Shown piece after piece: positions 42,645 through 51,333 of a DNA stretch of 64,000 nt; positions within the stretch are counted from its first letter, which is position 1, and each line of letters opens with the position of its first letter. The notes below the pieces were generated by a model. It saw only the letters and a list, made by a program, of their open reading frames with translations, had not been told where the DNA came from and searched no databases. The translations under genes and the position numbers were made by a program. The stretch lies in the NCBI RefSeq assembly GCF_016698665.1, contig NZ_CP068046.1, positions 620,001 to 684,000 on the forward strand. The letters are read 5' to 3'. This DNA is from Devosia rhizoryzae. GTDB taxonomy: Bacteria; Pseudomonadota; Alphaproteobacteria; Rhizobiales; Devosiaceae.

Positions 42645-44839
42645 GCGCGGCCACCTATGCCTTTCCACCCGAGCAACCGCATTGCATTCGCGGTGACGAG
42701 CACCGTAGCGCCGGTATCCGCCAGGATCGCCGGCCACAGCCCGGTGATGCCGATGACGGTGGTGACCAGGAACACTGCCTTGAGACCCAGGGCCAAGGTG
42801 ATGTTCTGGCCGATGTTGGCCATGGCCGCCTTCGAAAGGCCGATCATGTCGGCGATATCGGTGACGCGTCCGTGAAGTACGGCGGCATCGGCGGTTTCCA
42901 GCGCAACGTCGGTACCCCCTCCCATCGCGATGCCGATGTCGGCCGCGGCCAAGGCAGGGGCGTCGTTGATGCCGTCGCCGACCTTGGCGACGACGCGGCC
43001 TTCAGCCTGCAGCTGGCGAACGATGGCCTGCTTGTTCTCGGGAAGCAGACCCGCACGCACTTCGATGCCGAGGTCGGAGCCGATGGCCCTTGCCGTGCGC
43101 TCGTTGTCGCCGGTGAGCATGATGGTGCGGATGTCGGATGACTTCAACACCGCCAGGCCGGCCTTCGCGTCTTGACGCGGTTCGTCGCGAATTCCGAATA
43201 TGCCAGCGATCTTTCCGTCGGCCAGAAGGATCGACACCGTCTTGCCTTCGTCGTTGAGGTGGCCGATACGCGTGCGAACGTCCTCCGGTATGGACGTCTC
43301 GTTCCCGGCAGCGTCGGGGGATGCCAGCAGCACCTGGGTTCCGCCCACGTTGCCTGCAACGCCCTTGCCCGGGATCGCCCGGTTGTCGAAGGCAGGCGGG
43401 ATGGGTGCGTTCGTCTCCTTCGCCTTCCTGACGATCGCCAGCGCGAGCGGGTGACTGGATCCGGTCTCAATCGCCGCAGCCATTGAGAGCAGGTTCGTTT
43501 CGGTGGAGGCGAGAGGGATGATGTCGGTGACCACCGGCTTGCCCTCGGTGAGGGTGCCGGTCTTGTCGAGGGCCACGGTGTCGATGCGACGCAGTTCCTC
43601 GAGCACGGCACCCCCCTTGAGGAGGAGGCCGCGACGGGCACCGGCGGAAAGCGCAGCGGCGATCGCTGCAGGGGTCGAGATGACCAATGCGCAGGGGCAG
43701 CCGATAAGGAGGATGGCAAGGCCCTTGTAGACCCACTCGCCCCACGAGCCGCCAAGAAGCAGCGGCGGAACGACCGCCACCAGCGCTCCGACCACCAGGA
43801 CTGCAGGCGTGTAGTATTTCGAGAACCGGTCGATGAAGCGCTCCGTAGGTGCCTTGGATTCCTGCGCCTCCTCCACGAGGGCGATGACCCGAGAGATGGT
43901 GTTGTCCGCAGCCACCGCCGTCACCCGCACCTTTATTGCCGTGTCGGTGTTGATGGTGCCGGCAAAGACTGTGTCGCCGACACCCTTGCTCTTGGGCACG
44001 CTCTCGCCCGTTACCGGTGCCTCGTCGATGGCACCACGGCCTTCTACGATCTCGCCGTCCGCGGGGACGCGATCGCCAGGGCGAACCAGGACGACCTGCT
44101 TGATGGCCAGGCTGGACGCCTCGATCTCGCGCACCTGTTCTCCATCGACCAGCAAGGCTGTCTTGGGGACGAGATCCGCCAAACCCTTGATGCTTGCCCG
44201 TGCACGGCTGGCCGCGAAACCTTCCAGCATCTCGCCCACGAGGAAGAGCAGGACAACCGTAGCCGCTTCCTCAGTGGCACCGATGATCACCGCACCCACC
44301 GCGGCGATGGACATGAGCGTCTCGATGGAGAAGGGACTTCCTGCCAAGGCACCGGCAATCGCGCGGCGTCCGATGGGGACCAGACCAACCAGTAGGGCGA
44401 CGAGGAACGCCCAGTGCCCTGCCTCTGGGAGAACCTGGCCGACAAGATAGGCCAGCACGAGGGCGATGCCGCAGGATATGGTCAGCATAGCCTTCCGGGT
44501 ACGCCACCAAGGAACCCCTTCCTCTTCTTCCCCGTGCATATGGAGGTGTCCGCCACCGGCAGAACCATGAGCATGGTCGTCGCCATGCTCGGTTGCGGGT
44601 CGCGCCGTGGATGCATTCTGCACCTGGCGGGTGGGGTAGCCCAAGTTGGAGACACGTCGGGCAAGATCGGCGAGATCGGCGCCGTCCGAGTGCTTCACCG
44701 ACATGGTGCCCGACACGACGGAAACGGATACGTCCTCGACTCCTTGGATGAGGCGTGCCGCGGTGTCCACCTTTGAAGCACAGCTGGCGCAATCCATGCC
44801 TTCAACACGGAAGCGTGTGGTTCTAATCCTTGCGTCCAT
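42641..44839 (-). CDS. zntA: Zn/Cd/Pb-type heavy-metal P1B-ATPase
   Basis: The product is 732 residues. ATG 44839 has AAGGAG nine bases upstream. An N-terminal HMA domain (GMDCASCASKVD) is followed by a His-rich linker (EHGDDHAHGSAGGGHLHMHGEEEEG). Core motifs are CPCALVIS in helix 6, DKTGTLT (phosphorylation), SSHPLAL and GDGINDAPALA. The CPCAL form and the Cys/His linker favour the ZntA/CadA subclass exporting Zn2+, Cd2+ or Pb2+. A MerR-type promoter lies just upstream. Confidence 0.88.
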   Translation of the reverse strand: MDARIRTTRFRVEGMDCASCASKVDTAARLIQGVEDVSVSVVSGTMSVKHSDGADLADLARRVSNLGYPTRQVQNASTARPATEHGDDHAHGSAGGGHLHMHGEEEEGVPWWRTRKAMLTISCGIALVLAYLVGQVLPEAGHWAFLVALLVGLVPIGRRAIAGALAGSPFSIETLMSIAAVGAVIIGATEEAATVVLLFLVGEMLEGFAASRARASIKGLADLVPKTALLVDGEQVREIEASSLAIKQVVLVRPGDRVPADGEIVEGRGAIDEAPVTGESVPKSKGVGDTVFAGTINTDTAIKVRVTAVAADNTISRVIALVEEAQESKAPTERFIDRFSKYYTPAVLVVGALVAVVPPLLLGGSWGEWVYKGLAILLIGCPCALVISTPAAIAAALSAGARRGLLLKGGAVLEELRRIDTVALDKTGTLTEGKPVVTDIIPLASTETNLLSMAAAIETGSSHPLALAIVRKAKETNAPIPPAFDNRAIPGKGVAGNVGGTQVLLASPDAAGNETSIPEDVRTRIGHLNDEGKTVSILLADGKIAGIFGIRDEPRQDAKAGLAVLKSSDIRTIMLTGDNERTARAIGSDLGIEVRAGLLPENKQAIVRQLQAEGRVVAKVGDGINDAPALAAADIGIAMGGGTDVALETADAAVLHGRVTDIADMIGLSKAAMANIGQNITLALGLKAVFLVTTVIGITGLWPAILADTGATVLVTANAMRLLGWKGIGGRA

Positions 44840-44878
44840 CGGCAGCGACTCCTTGAATTCTCCATCATTGCCGTACAT

Positions 44879-44901
44879 CCTCCAGTCACTATAGGAGCAA
44901 G
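44879..44901 (-). promoter_or_regulatory. MerR-type promoter/operator 1 (zntA)
   Basis: Reading leftward: CTTGCTCCTATAGTGACT then GGAGGATGTACGG. The dyad CTCC...GGAG lies between the -35-like TTGCTC and a -10-like region about 19 bases away, the geometry used by MerR activators. Four more copies occur at 48020, 51271, 53948 and 53969. Confidence 0.7.
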
Positions 44902-44906
44902 CGGAA

Positions 44907-45338
44907 ATGAGTCACGGCATCGCGATCGGGAAAGTTTCGGAGGCAACTGGGGTCAAGATCCCCACCATCCGGTACTACGAGCAGATCGGGTTGCTGCCGG
45001 CTCCGCCGCGCACCGAAGGGAACCGCCGGACCTATGACCGCAAGGATGCCGAGCGCCTGACCTTCATCCGGCATTCTCGCGAGCTTGGCTTCGAGATCGA
45101 CCAGATCAGAACACTTCTCGACCTGCAGGATCGCCCGTATCAGTCCTGTGCCGACGCCGACACCATCGCCAAGGCTCGTCTTCTCGAAGTGAAGGACAAG
45201 ATTGCCAGCCTCAAGGCACTCGGGGCCGAGCTGGAGCGGATGGTGGAAGGCTGCTCGCACGGTCGGGTCGAGAGCTGCCAGGTCATCGAGATCCTCGCCG
45301 ACCATGGCAAGTGCAGGCACCACCAGCACGACGCCTGA
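44907..45338 (+). CDS. MerR-family metal-responsive regulator (ZntR/CadR-like)
   Basis: The product is 143 residues. The MerR helix-turn-helix GKVSEATGVKIPTIRYYEQIGLLPAPPRTEGNRRTYDRKDAERLTFIRHSRELGF is followed by the dimer helix. Candidate metal ligands are Cys in QSCADADTI and two Cys plus His in EGCSHGRVESC, matching the Cys-Cys-His-Cys layout of ZntR-type proteins. A His-rich tail follows. It is divergent from zntA, with the operator between them. Confidence 0.88.
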   Translation: MSHGIAIGKVSEATGVKIPTIRYYEQIGLLPAPPRTEGNRRTYDRKDAERLTFIRHSRELGFEIDQIRTLLDLQDRPYQSCADADTIAKARLLEVKDKIASLKALGAELERMVEGCSHGRVESCQVIEILADHGKCRHHQHDA

Positions 45339-45369
45339 TCCGTTCCCTCACGCGTGTCCAGAAGCAACC

Positions 45370-46326
45370 ATGACCACAGTGTTCTTTTCCTACTCCCATC
45401 GTGACGAACTGCTCCGCGATCAACTGGAGACCCAGTTGGCCATGCTTAAACGCCAGGGCGTGATCGAGACTTGGCACGACCGGCGCATCGTTGCTGGGGA
45501 GAAACTCGACGGTTCGATCAGTGCGGAACTCCGGAGTGCCGAGATAGTGCTCCTGCTGGTGAGTCCCGACTTCCTGGCATCGGACTACTGCTACGACAAG
45601 GAAATGACCGTCGCCCTGGATCGGCAGGCCAGAGGTGAAGCCATCGTCATCCCGGTCATCCTTCGACCCTGCGAATGGCACCATGCTCCCTTCGGCAAGC
45701 TGCGGGCCACACCTTCGGACGGCAAGCCGGTGACGCAATGGCCAGACCGGGATGTGGCCATGCTCGACGTGGTCAAGGACATCAGGAAAGCGGCGGGGCG
45801 ATTCGTCAACCCGGCTCCGTCCCACCCGGAGCCTGGAAGATCGGTTTCGTCCACGACCGCGGTTGCGTCGCACCCAAGGTCCAGCAACCTTCGCTTGGCG
45901 AAGAGCTTCACCGATCGGGACAAGGACCGTTTCAGGGTGGAAGCCTTCGAGTTCCTGGCGAAATATTTCGAGAACTCCCTGCTGGAGCTGGCCCAGCGCA
46001 ACGACGGCATCGACGGCGATTTCCGGCGGATCGACACCAACCGTTTCACCGCGGCGGTCTACCGAGGCGGGAAGGCCATCACCCGTTGCACGATCTTCAT
46101 GGGCGGCGGGTTCTCAACGAACGGCATCAGCTATGTCGATGGGGAAACCATGGAGTCGAACGGCTATAACGAGAACCTCAGAGTGGATGCCGACGAGCAG
46201 TCGATGTTCCTGCGCAGCATGGGCATGCGCTCGTTCGGCGGCCAAAGCGAGGAGCACCTCACGCTCGAGGGAGCTGCCGAAATCTACTGGTCCATGTTCA
46301 TTGCGCGAATGCAGGGTGACAAGTAG
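45370..46326 (+). CDS. TIR-domain protein, probable NAD+-consuming effector
   Basis: The product is 318 residues. Residues 1 to about 140 form a TIR domain: VFFSYSHRDELLRDQLETQLAMLKRQGVIETWHDRRIVAGEKLDGSI, then IVLLLVSPDFLASDYCYDKEM with Glu78 at the catalytic position of TIR NADases. After a low-complexity linker, residues about 185-318 form a second domain (DRFRVEAFEFLAKYFENSLLELAQRN and later ITRCTIFMGGGFS) of unknown function. It starts 31 bases after merR and is followed by NAD synthetase. Confidence 0.82.
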   Translation: MTTVFFSYSHRDELLRDQLETQLAMLKRQGVIETWHDRRIVAGEKLDGSISAELRSAEIVLLLVSPDFLASDYCYDKEMTVALDRQARGEAIVIPVILRPCEWHHAPFGKLRATPSDGKPVTQWPDRDVAMLDVVKDIRKAAGRFVNPAPSHPEPGRSVSSTTAVASHPRSSNLRLAKSFTDRDKDRFRVEAFEFLAKYFENSLLELAQRNDGIDGDFRRIDTNRFTAAVYRGGKAITRCTIFMGGGFSTNGISYVDGETMESNGYNENLRVDADEQSMFLRSMGMRSFGGQSEEHLTLEGAAEIYWSMFIARMQGDK

Positions 46327-46391
46327 ATGAACCGCTCCTTGGAACGGGGCGTCCAGACCATGAACAGGGCGGATGAAAGGAAGCCGGGACA

Positions 46392-47216
46392 ATGAGCACG
46401 CAAGCCCAGATCATCACCGAATTGGGCGTCGCTCCGGCGTTCGATGCGCCTGCCGAAGCGAAGCGACGGGTGGCGTTCCTCAAGGATTACCTCGTGCGCT
46501 CCCGACTTGCCACCTATGTCCTGGGCATCAGCGGCGGCATCGACTCCACCACGGCGGCCTTGCTCGCGCAGCGTGCCGCCCGTGAACTTAGGGCGGAAGG
46601 GCATGAAGCTCGGTTTGTCGCGGTGCGGCTGCCATACGGGGTGCAGGCCGACGAGAAGGATGCCCGGGCGGCGTTGGCGGCGATCGATCCTGACCAGACC
46701 TTCACCGTGAACATCAAGCCTGCTGCTGACGCCATGTGGCAACAGATCCGTGCAGCCGGTTTCGAGCCCGAGAATGAGGGACGGGAGGACTTCCTGCTCG
46801 GCAACGTCAAGGCGAGGCAGCGGATGATCGCCCAGTTCGCCCTGGCGGGAGGTCTAAAGGGCCTCGTCATCGGCACCGACCATGCCGCCGAGGCGGTCAT
46901 GGGCTTCTTCACCAAATTCGGCGACGGGGCCGCCGATATCCTGCCTTTGGCCGGCCTGAACAAGCGGAGGGTCCGCGCCATAGCTGCCCACCTCGGCGTG
47001 CCGTCGGAGCTGGTGTTCAAGGTGCCTACAGCGGATCTCGAGGACAATGCTCCTTTGCGGCCCGACGAAGACGCCTATGGGGTTACGTACGACGAGATCG
47101 ACGATTTCCTCGAAGGCAGGGCGGTTCCCGATTTCGCCCGCGATCGGATCGTGAACGCCTATCGCGCGACCGCCCACAAGCGAGCCCTTCCGGTCGCCGC
47201 CAACGCCCCGGCCTGA
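46392..47216 (+). CDS. nadE: Ammonia-dependent NAD+ synthetase
   Basis: The product is 274 residues, the short single-domain type. The pyrophosphatase P-loop is LGISGGIDSTTAA; VRLPYGVQADEKDA, KARQRMIAQFALAGG and GTDHAAEAVMGFFTKFGDGAADILPLAGLNKRRVRAIA are all typical. It amidates deamido-NAD with ammonia. Most Hyphomicrobiales use a larger glutamine-dependent enzyme, so this is probably an additional, acquired copy. It sits 65 bases after the TIR gene. Confidence 0.9.
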   Translation: MSTQAQIITELGVAPAFDAPAEAKRRVAFLKDYLVRSRLATYVLGISGGIDSTTAALLAQRAARELRAEGHEARFVAVRLPYGVQADEKDARAALAAIDPDQTFTVNIKPAADAMWQQIRAAGFEPENEGREDFLLGNVKARQRMIAQFALAGGLKGLVIGTDHAAEAVMGFFTKFGDGAADILPLAGLNKRRVRAIAAHLGVPSELVFKVPTADLEDNAPLRPDEDAYGVTYDEIDDFLEGRAVPDFARDRIVNAYRATAHKRALPVAANAPA

Positions 47217-47225
47217 CGGTGATGT

Positions 47226-47657
47226 CTACGGTCGGAGCGGGTCCGAAGCGGACTTGGCGGCCTGCACGTCGCGCTGGCGTTCGGGCCAAGTGCTCTTGAT
47301 GTAGTCGAGCACGGCGGCGATCTCGCCGTCGTCGAGCACCGCACCGAAGCCTGGCATGTCGGTCTCGTAGCCGGGCATCATGGCCGCCGGCCCTTCCTTG
47401 ACGATCCGGAACAGTTGCCGGTCGGAGTGGTGCCAGGTGTGGCCGGTCGCGTCGTGGGGCGGTGCCGGCAGGCGCCCGGTCGGCAGCCGCCGCTTCCAGT
47501 GCGGCTGACCTTCGAGGTTCGCGCCATGGCAGCTTGCGCAATGGTCGACATAGACCTGCCTGCCGGAAACGTCTTCGGCAAGGGCCGCCCCCTCCGCTCC
47601 CGCCAAGGCGACCGCGATCAGAACGGCGAGGTGTTGAGCGCTTCGATGACGCGACAT
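47226..47657 (-). CDS. Mono-haem cytochrome c
   Basis: The product is 143 residues with a signal peptide (LAVLIAVALAGAEGAALAE). The haem site is CASCH near residue 40 and the axial Met probably in AMMPGYETDMPGF. It resembles small cytochromes of metal-resistance islands. The 5' end overlaps the merR gene by 40 bases and the 3' end is convergent with nadE. Confidence 0.85.
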   Translation of the reverse strand: MSRHRSAQHLAVLIAVALAGAEGAALAEDVSGRQVYVDHCASCHGANLEGQPHWKRRLPTGRLPAPPHDATGHTWHHSDRQLFRIVKEGPAAMMPGYETDMPGFGAVLDDGEIAAVLDYIKSTWPERQRDVQAAKSASDPLRP

Positions 47658-48013
47658 TCAGCGACGACCCCTTTCCGGCATTCGGCGACCATCCGCGACA
47701 ATTCTGCTCGCAGGCTCTGCAACTGCGCCAGGCGGCGTTCGACCTCGTCCAGTTGAGCCTGGGCGATTCGGCTGGCATCGGTGCAGGAGGCCTCGGGCTG
47801 TTCCTGCAAGGCCAGCAAGGTGCGAATGGACTGCAGGTCGAAGCCCAGGTCCCGGGCGTGGCGAATGAAACCGAGGCGGCGGACGTCGGCTTCGCCATAG
47901 ACGCGGCGCCCGTTGCCCTGGCGGGCCGGGAGGGGCAGCACGCCCGCCCGTTCGTAGTAGCGGATGGTCTCGACATTGACCCCCGCGTTGCGGGATAGAT
48001 CCCCTATCTGCAT
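47618..48013 (-). CDS. MerR-family metal-responsive regulator (second copy)
   Basis: The product is 131 residues. ATG 48013 has AGGA close upstream. The helix-turn-helix is IGDLSRNAGVNVETIRYYERAGVLPLPARQGNGRRVYGEADVRRLGFIRHARDLGF. Cys in EASCTDASR, AECRKG and AECRVI form a likely three-Cys metal site, as in ZntR/PbrR-type proteins. It is divergent from the HMA-CDF exporter, with an operator in between. Confidence 0.87.
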   Translation of the reverse strand: MQIGDLSRNAGVNVETIRYYERAGVLPLPARQGNGRRVYGEADVRRLGFIRHARDLGFDLQSIRTLLALQEQPEASCTDASRIAQAQLDEVERRLAQLQSLRAELSRMVAECRKGVVAECRVIEALNTSPF

Positions 48014-48019
48014 TTCCTG

Positions 48020-48049
48020 CTTGCTCCTGTAGTGACTACAGGTTGTAGC
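48020..48049 (+). promoter_or_regulatory. MerR-type promoter/operator 2 (CDF exporter)
   Basis: CTTGCTCCTGTAGTGACT then ACAGGTTGTAGCC. The dyad CCTGTAGT-G-ACTACAGG (48026-48042) is a perfect 8+1+8 palindrome placed between TTGCTC and TTGTAG, suited to a MerR activator driving the rightward gene. Confidence 0.78.
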
Positions 48050-48084
48050 CTCTGCACCAAATCGTCTCAAGAAGGAGCAAGGGC

Positions 48085-48966
48085 ATGAGCGCTGCTGCCG
48101 AAACCGTACGCTACCAAGTCACCGGGATGGACTGCTCATCCTGCGCCGCCAAGATCGAAGGGGCCGCCCGCAAGGTTGAAGGCGTTCAGGACGTAAAGGT
48201 CTCCATCGCATCGCAGGTCATGACGCTGGAAGTCGACGACCCGAGCCGCCGTCTGCCGGTGCTCGAGACCGCCGTGACCGATCTGGGTTACCAGCTTGAC
48301 CGCATCGGCGTCCGCAAGGATTCTGGCTCCGAGCATGACCACGACGAGGACGGTGACGACGACGACCACATTCCGGACCTTTCCCATGTCACGCCGGCCT
48401 ACAAGCGGGCCCTCTGGATCGTCGTTCTGCTCAACGTCGGATACGGCATCGTCGAGATCGCCGGCAGCTTCATCGCCGGCTCCCAAGCCCTGCAGGCCGA
48501 TTCCCTCGACTTCCTCGGCGATGGGCTGATCTCGTTCCTGGGCCTGATCGCCGTGGGCTGGGGCCTTGCCGCCCGTGCCAAGGCGGCCCTGCTGCAAGGC
48601 ATCTTCCTTGGCCTTCTGGGACTGGGCGTGGTCGCCTCCACCGTCTATCGCGTCTTCATCGAGCACCAGCCGGAGAGCCTCTTGATGGGTGGGTTCGCGT
48701 TGGTGGCCTTCGTCGTCAACGTGCTGGCCGCAGTGGTGCTGATCCCGCACCGCAAGGGCGATGCCAACATGCGCGCGGTGTGGCTGTTCTCCCGCAACGA
48801 CGCCATCGGCAACCTCGCCGTGGTCGCCGCCGCGGGTGCGGTCTGGTGGACCGGGTCGCAATGGCCGGATCTGATCGTCGCCTTCGCCGTCGCGGGCCTT
48901 TTCCTGCAATCGGCCTGGTCGATCATCCGCGATGCGAGGTCTGACCTACGGCAGGCTGGCCGATGA
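48085..48966 (+). CDS. Cation-diffusion-facilitator exporter with N-terminal HMA domain
   Basis: The product is 293 residues. Residues about 1-75 are an HMA domain (VTGMDCSSCAAKIEGAARKVEGV), followed by an acidic/His linker (SEHDHDEDGDDDDH). The CDF membrane part has the metal site ADSLDFLGDG in helix 2 and SRNDAIGN in helix 5. No C-terminal cytoplasmic domain is present. Such HMA-CDF fusions export divalent metals. AAGGAG precedes the start, and the stop overlaps lspA (ATGA). Confidence 0.85.
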   Translation: MSAAAETVRYQVTGMDCSSCAAKIEGAARKVEGVQDVKVSIASQVMTLEVDDPSRRLPVLETAVTDLGYQLDRIGVRKDSGSEHDHDEDGDDDDHIPDLSHVTPAYKRALWIVVLLNVGYGIVEIAGSFIAGSQALQADSLDFLGDGLISFLGLIAVGWGLAARAKAALLQGIFLGLLGLGVVASTVYRVFIEHQPESLLMGGFALVAFVVNVLAAVVLIPHRKGDANMRAVWLFSRNDAIGNLAVVAAAGAVWWTGSQWPDLIVAFAVAGLFLQSAWSIIRDARSDLRQAGR

Positions 48967-49454
48967 GCAATCGCGACTCCTCGCTCTTCCTCGTTCTGGG
49001 CGTCATCGGCGTGGACGCCTCCACCAAGGAGGCCGCCCTGATGTACCTCGACGGGGCTGGCGTGCCGGTGCTGCCGGTGTTGAACCTTACCCTGGGATTC
49101 AATACCGGCGTGAGCTTTGGCATGTTCGCCGCGGACGGGCCCGGGGGCTGGTGGGCCATCGTCCTCGTGACCCTCGTGGTGTCCGCAGTGGTCGCCTGGC
49201 TGTGGCACAGGAGCCGTGGACGACTCGAGCGCTTTGGCTACGCCGCCATCCTGGGCGGGGCACTGGGCAATCTCGTCGACCGCATTCCCGATGGCGCGGT
49301 CACCGACTTCATCGACCTGCACGCGGGCGGCTGGCACTTTCCCACCTTCAACCTGGCCGACGTCGGCATCACCGCCGGCGTCGTCATGCTGCTGATGGCG
49401 ACCATCACCGGCGCCTTCGCGGGCCGTACCGCCCCCGGTGCCGGGCGCCCTTAA
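48963..49454 (+). CDS. lspA: Lipoprotein signal peptidase II
   Basis: The product is 163 residues with four membrane helices. The catalytic aspartates lie in GGALGNLVDRIPDGAVTDFIDLH and PTFNLADVGI. NTGVSFGMF is the conserved loop. LspA copies are common in metal islands behind CDF exporters. The convergent neighbour encodes a lipoprotein that would be an LspA substrate. Confidence 0.9.
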   Translation: MSNRDSSLFLVLGVIGVDASTKEAALMYLDGAGVPVLPVLNLTLGFNTGVSFGMFAADGPGGWWAIVLVTLVVSAVVAWLWHRSRGRLERFGYAAILGGALGNLVDRIPDGAVTDFIDLHAGGWHFPTFNLADVGITAGVVMLLMATITGAFAGRTAPGAGRP

Positions 49455-49458
49455 CCCA

Positions 49459-50235
49459 TCAAAGGGCCGCCATGGTCGAGAGCGGCGCGACGGGGCAGGT
49501 TCCGTTGGGATCGAGCGGAGCGGCGCCCGTGCGGTTGAACACGTAGCGCTTCTCGCACACGTCCACCGCCGGCAACTGCAGCGTGCGGTCGAAAATGTCC
49601 GTGCCCTCCTTGAGGTTGCGCCAGAAGGGGACATGGGGGCTGGCGGCGTGCCGCGCGAGATTTGCCTCCGTCATGCGGAATGGCAGCAACTGCAGCTGCA
49701 CGGACCGATTGCCGCCCCTGAAGCTCTCGCGAACCATGGCGTAGAGTTCCTTGATGCCGTCGTCGGTCATGGCGTAGCAACCCACCGACTTGCAGTCGCC
49801 GTGGATCATCAGGTAGCTGCCGGTGCGGCCCCAGGCCTGGTCGAATTTGTTCGGGAAGCCGACGTTAAACGACAGGAAGTATGTCGACTTCGGGTTCATC
49901 AAGGCAGGAGTGACGTCGTAGAAGCCTTCCGGCGACTGGTAGTCGCCTTCTTGGATCTTCGGTCCGAGCGCGCCCGACCACTTGCAGATCGGATAGGTCT
50001 TGAGCAGTGCGTACTGGCCGCTGCTGGTCCGCTTCCAGACCTCGAGTTCGGAACTCTCCTTGAAGACCCGGATCATCATCGGTTCAATTGGTGAGGAGCC
50101 GATAGCCGCCATCTGTTCGACCAGCGCCTTAGGCAGAGGGACGTTGTGGCGATTGTCGCCAACGAACTGGCTGCAGCCGGCCAGCACGACAGCGGCGATG
50201 ACGAGTGCGGTGGCTTGGATGAATCGAGCGAGCAT
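49459..50235 (-). CDS. L,D-transpeptidase (YkuD/ErfK) lipoprotein
   Basis: The product is 258 residues. Start 50235 gives a lipoprotein signal with lipobox VLAGC (Cys20). The YkuD catalytic motif is MIHGDCKSVGCYAMTDDG, with the nucleophile Cys in SVGC. It should cross-link peptidoglycan or attach proteins to it in the periplasm. It ends five bases from the convergent lspA gene. Confidence 0.88.
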   Translation of the reverse strand: MLARFIQATALVIAAVVLAGCSQFVGDNRHNVPLPKALVEQMAAIGSSPIEPMMIRVFKESSELEVWKRTSSGQYALLKTYPICKWSGALGPKIQEGDYQSPEGFYDVTPALMNPKSTYFLSFNVGFPNKFDQAWGRTGSYLMIHGDCKSVGCYAMTDDGIKELYAMVRESFRGGNRSVQLQLLPFRMTEANLARHAASPHVPFWRNLKEGTDIFDRTLQLPAVDVCEKRYVFNRTGAAPLDPNGTCPVAPLSTMAAL

Positions 50236-50295
50236 GGGGAGGTCCGGTTCAGTTCCTGGCAACCATAGGCAAGGAGGGTTACCCCTTCGTGAGCC

Positions 50296-51218
50296 TCACC
50301 CTCCGGACTTGGGAACAATGTCGCGATCGTGTTCGACCTTGCCGGCCAACTCCATCTCGATGGTGGCGTGCTCCACGTCGAACTGGTCGTGCAAGCTCTC
50401 CTTGAGCGCCTCCTTCAGGTCCGTGGCGGCGGCGAGATCGTTGCGATCGGTCGCAAGATGCACTTCTATCGCCGTCCGGCCTTCGCTGATCTGCAGACAT
50501 GGAGATGATGGACATCGACGACGCCGTCCGCGGCCCGCAGATGCCGCACCAGGCCGGCATGATCAAAGCCCTTGGGAGCACTGTCCATCAGCACCGCTAT
50601 CGATTCGCGGATCTCCGTCGAACCGTGGACCAGGACGTAGACGGCGATCAGGGCAGTTACGGCGGGATCGACCCAGGATGCCGATGGTCCCCAGATCATG
50701 ATGGCCATGCCGCTGGCGATCACCGCAACGGTACCCAGCGCATCGGCGATCATGTGGAGGAAGGTGCTGCGGACGTTGAGGCTGCCGAGATCTTTGCGGA
50801 GCACCCACGCTGCGAGCAGGTCCTCGATCAAGGCGATGACGCCAACGATCAGGACCGTGGTAGGGACGACTTCCACCGGTTCCAGGAAGCGGCTGCCGGC
50901 TTCCCACAGCAGATAGAGACCGATCATGATCAACGTCGTGAGATTGATGAGCGCGCCAACGGTTTCTGCCCGGGCATAGCCGAAGGTTAGCCTCTCGTTT
51001 GCGACCCGCTGGGCGATGCGCCAGGCAATATAGGATACCAGAACCGAGCCGGCGTCCGACAGGTTGTGCGCTGCGTCCGCGATCAGGGCGAGCGAGCCGG
51101 AGATGGTCCCGCCCATCACCTCTGCGACAGCAATGCCGAGGTTGAGCGCCAAGGCCACGAGCAGCCTCCTTCCTTGCCCTTTGTCCCGGTCCGTCGTTGC
51201 TCCGTGCGAATGTGGCAT
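50296..51218 (-). pseudogene. CDF metal exporter (CzcD-like) broken by a one-base deletion
   Basis: The main frame (51218 down to 50466) gives 250 residues with CDF metal motifs SLALIADAAHNLSDAGSVL and HMIADALGTVAV. It ends abnormally after VHHLHVC. In another frame the sequence goes on WQISEGRTAIEVHLATDRNDLAAA to a natural stop at 50296. Restoring one G near 50494 (TCTGCAG to TCTGGCAG) rejoins the HVWQISEG C-terminal domain. The truncated protein may still fold in the membrane; the lesion could also be a sequence error. Confidence 0.8.
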
Positions 51219-51242
51219 TCAAACCTCACTGACTGATACAGC

Positions 51243-51271
51243 GTAGATGCTCTAGCCGCTGGAGGAGCAAG
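51243..51271 (-). promoter_or_regulatory. MerR-type promoter/operator 3 (CzcD-like gene)
   Basis: Reading leftward: CTTGCTCCTCCAGCGGCT then AGAGCATCTACGC. The dyad is 51250-51264. It lies 25-53 bases upstream of the frameshifted CDF gene. Confidence 0.68.
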
Positions 51272-51333
51272 CGACTTGTCGCACCATGTCCTTCGCCGTT
51301 GCCGTCCTGCTGCAACGGTGCCAGTGTGTGGTC

